In this document: piece by piece, positions 63,324-64,000 of the stretch
How the letters are laid out: the number at the start of each line of letters is the position of its first letter
Position numbering within the stretch: the stretch's first letter is position 1
Source: Limnocylindrus sp040397235
GTDB taxonomy: Bacteria > Chloroflexota > Limnocylindria > Limnocylindrales > Limnocylindraceae
Direction of reading: 5' to 3'
Assembly (NCBI GenBank): GCA_040397235.1
Contig: JBBAWH010000002.1
Location: 248,001-312,000 of the forward strand
DNA length: 64,000 nucleotides
Made by a program: the position numbers and the translations under genes
The notes under the pieces: model-generated
Told to the model about the DNA's origin: nothing
Seen by the model: only the letters and a program-made list of their open reading frames with translations
Databases searched by the model: none

Positions 63324-64000
63324 ATGAAAAATAAGTCAACCATCGTGAAATTTCGCTGGATCGCTGTGGCCATCTTGTTGGTCGCATCCTTCATGGACCT
63401 GCTCGACACGACGATCGTCAATGTGGCACTTCCTGCGATTCAGGAAAGCCTTGGCGCCTCATCTGCCCAGCTGGTGTGGATCATCTCCGGGTACGCCCTC
63501 AGTTTCGCCGTCCTGCTGATCACCGGTGGTCGCCTTGGTGACCGCTATGGACGCAAGGCAGTATTCAACATTGGCGTTCTCGGCTTTACGGTCGCCTCAC
63601 TCAGCTGCGCCTTCGCCCAAACATCAGACATGCTCGTCATCTCGCGACTCGTGCAGGGTGGCTTTGCCGCGATCATGATTCCCCAGGTCCTCTCGATTAT
63701 TCAGGTGCTGTTCAGGCCAGAAGAGCGCGCTGCAGTGTTCGGTTTGACAGGTGCGATCTCTGGGCTCGCCGCTGTTGCCGGGCCGCTCATTGGCGGCCTG
63801 CTTGTCTCTAGCGATGCATTCGGCTTGGGATGGCGCAGCATTTTTGTCATCAATATTCCTGTCGGCATCGCGCTGTTGATCGCGTCGCTCGCTTTTGTCC
63901 CTGAATCAAAATCCGAGAAGCCGGTCAAGCTCGACATCCTCGGGGTTGGGCTGATCATTGCAGCGCTGTTTCTCATTATCTTCCCGCTCATCCAGGGGCG
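63324..64000 (+). CDS. DHA2-type MFS drug transporter, N-terminal part (cut by window end)
   Basis: About 225 residues are visible and the frame is open to the window edge. SFMDLLDTTIVNVALPAIQ and GGRLGDRYGRKAVFN are hallmark motifs of EmrB/QacA 14-helix efflux pumps, and GLTGAISGLAAVAGPLIGG is motif C. Usually proton-driven drug export. The ATG at 63324 follows a G-rich stretch. Its early codons are less GC-rich than the neighbours. Confidence 0.9.
   Translation, partial: MKNKSTIVKFRWIAVAILLVASFMDLLDTTIVNVALPAIQESLGASSAQLVWIISGYALSFAVLLITGGRLGDRYGRKAVFNIGVLGFTVASLSCAFAQTSDMLVISRLVQGGFAAIMIPQVLSIIQVLFRPEERAAVFGLTGAISGLAAVAGPLIGGLLVSSDAFGLGWRSIFVINIPVGIALLIASLAFVPESKSEKPVKLDILGVGLIIAALFLIIFPLIQG

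Overview
This is a high-GC, gene-dense bacterial chromosome segment. No insertion sequence, prophage, CRISPR array or rRNA was found, and no stretch over 300 bases lacks a gene. The block rpsT-lepA-hemW-hrcA-grpE-dnaK-dnaJ-prmA-rpsU-yqeY-ybeY, the HrcA/CIRCE control, and LexA boxes of the GAAC-N4-GTTC type argue for a Gram-positive or Chloroflexota-type lineage. My best guess is Chloroflexota (Limnocylindria-like), with Actinomycetota as the alternative. This is inference from gene order and regulatory sites, not a database match. No outer-membrane proteins were seen, and several lipoproteins were.

Layout. 1-9.9 kb: leuS, two tRNA-Ala genes (GGC, CGC), an MFS and a DMT transporter, a YgjP-like metallopeptidase, a lipoprotein behind a LexA box, a lamin-tail protein, and a tiny zinc protein (DUF5679-like) preceded by four consecutive hairpins. 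10.0-15.7 kb: a glycolytic operon glk-gap-pgk-eno plus a membrane protein, with two inverted DnaA boxes upstream; PGK has a large disordered N-terminal extension. 15.8-32.6 kb: the translation/heat-shock block, with one ABC exporter beside hrcA and a second between dnaK and dnaJ. 32.6-41.2 kb: mfd, apt, a divergent MtnA/eIF-2B-like protein, a GNAT protein, manC and a phosphohexomutase. 41.2-45.7 kb: a secreted caspase-like protein with a lipoprotein, diverging from a cobalamin-riboswitch-controlled btuFCD operon. 45.8-52.0 kb: a GcvT-like protein, two tandem phytoene-desaturase-like flavoproteins and two tandem TetR paralogues. 52-57.7 kb: membrane proteins, a DnaQ-like exonuclease, an ADP-ribosylglycohydrolase with two small partners, a histone H1-like protein and a VanZ-CtlX fusion. 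57.7-63.2 kb: the imuA-imuB-DUF6504-dnaE2 mutagenesis cassette under a LexA box. 63.3 kb to the end: a drug-efflux MFS gene cut by the window edge.

Two themes run through the window. First, many transcription units begin with a -10-like TANNNT hexamer exactly six bases before the start codon and no Shine-Dalgarno sequence, which suggests common leaderless initiation; genes inside operons instead use ATGA, GTGA or CTGA overlaps. Second, Lys/Ala/Pro-rich disordered tails are attached to unrelated proteins (PGK, ribosomal protein S20, an ABC ATPase, a flavoprotein), and a free-standing H1-like protein of the same composition is also present.
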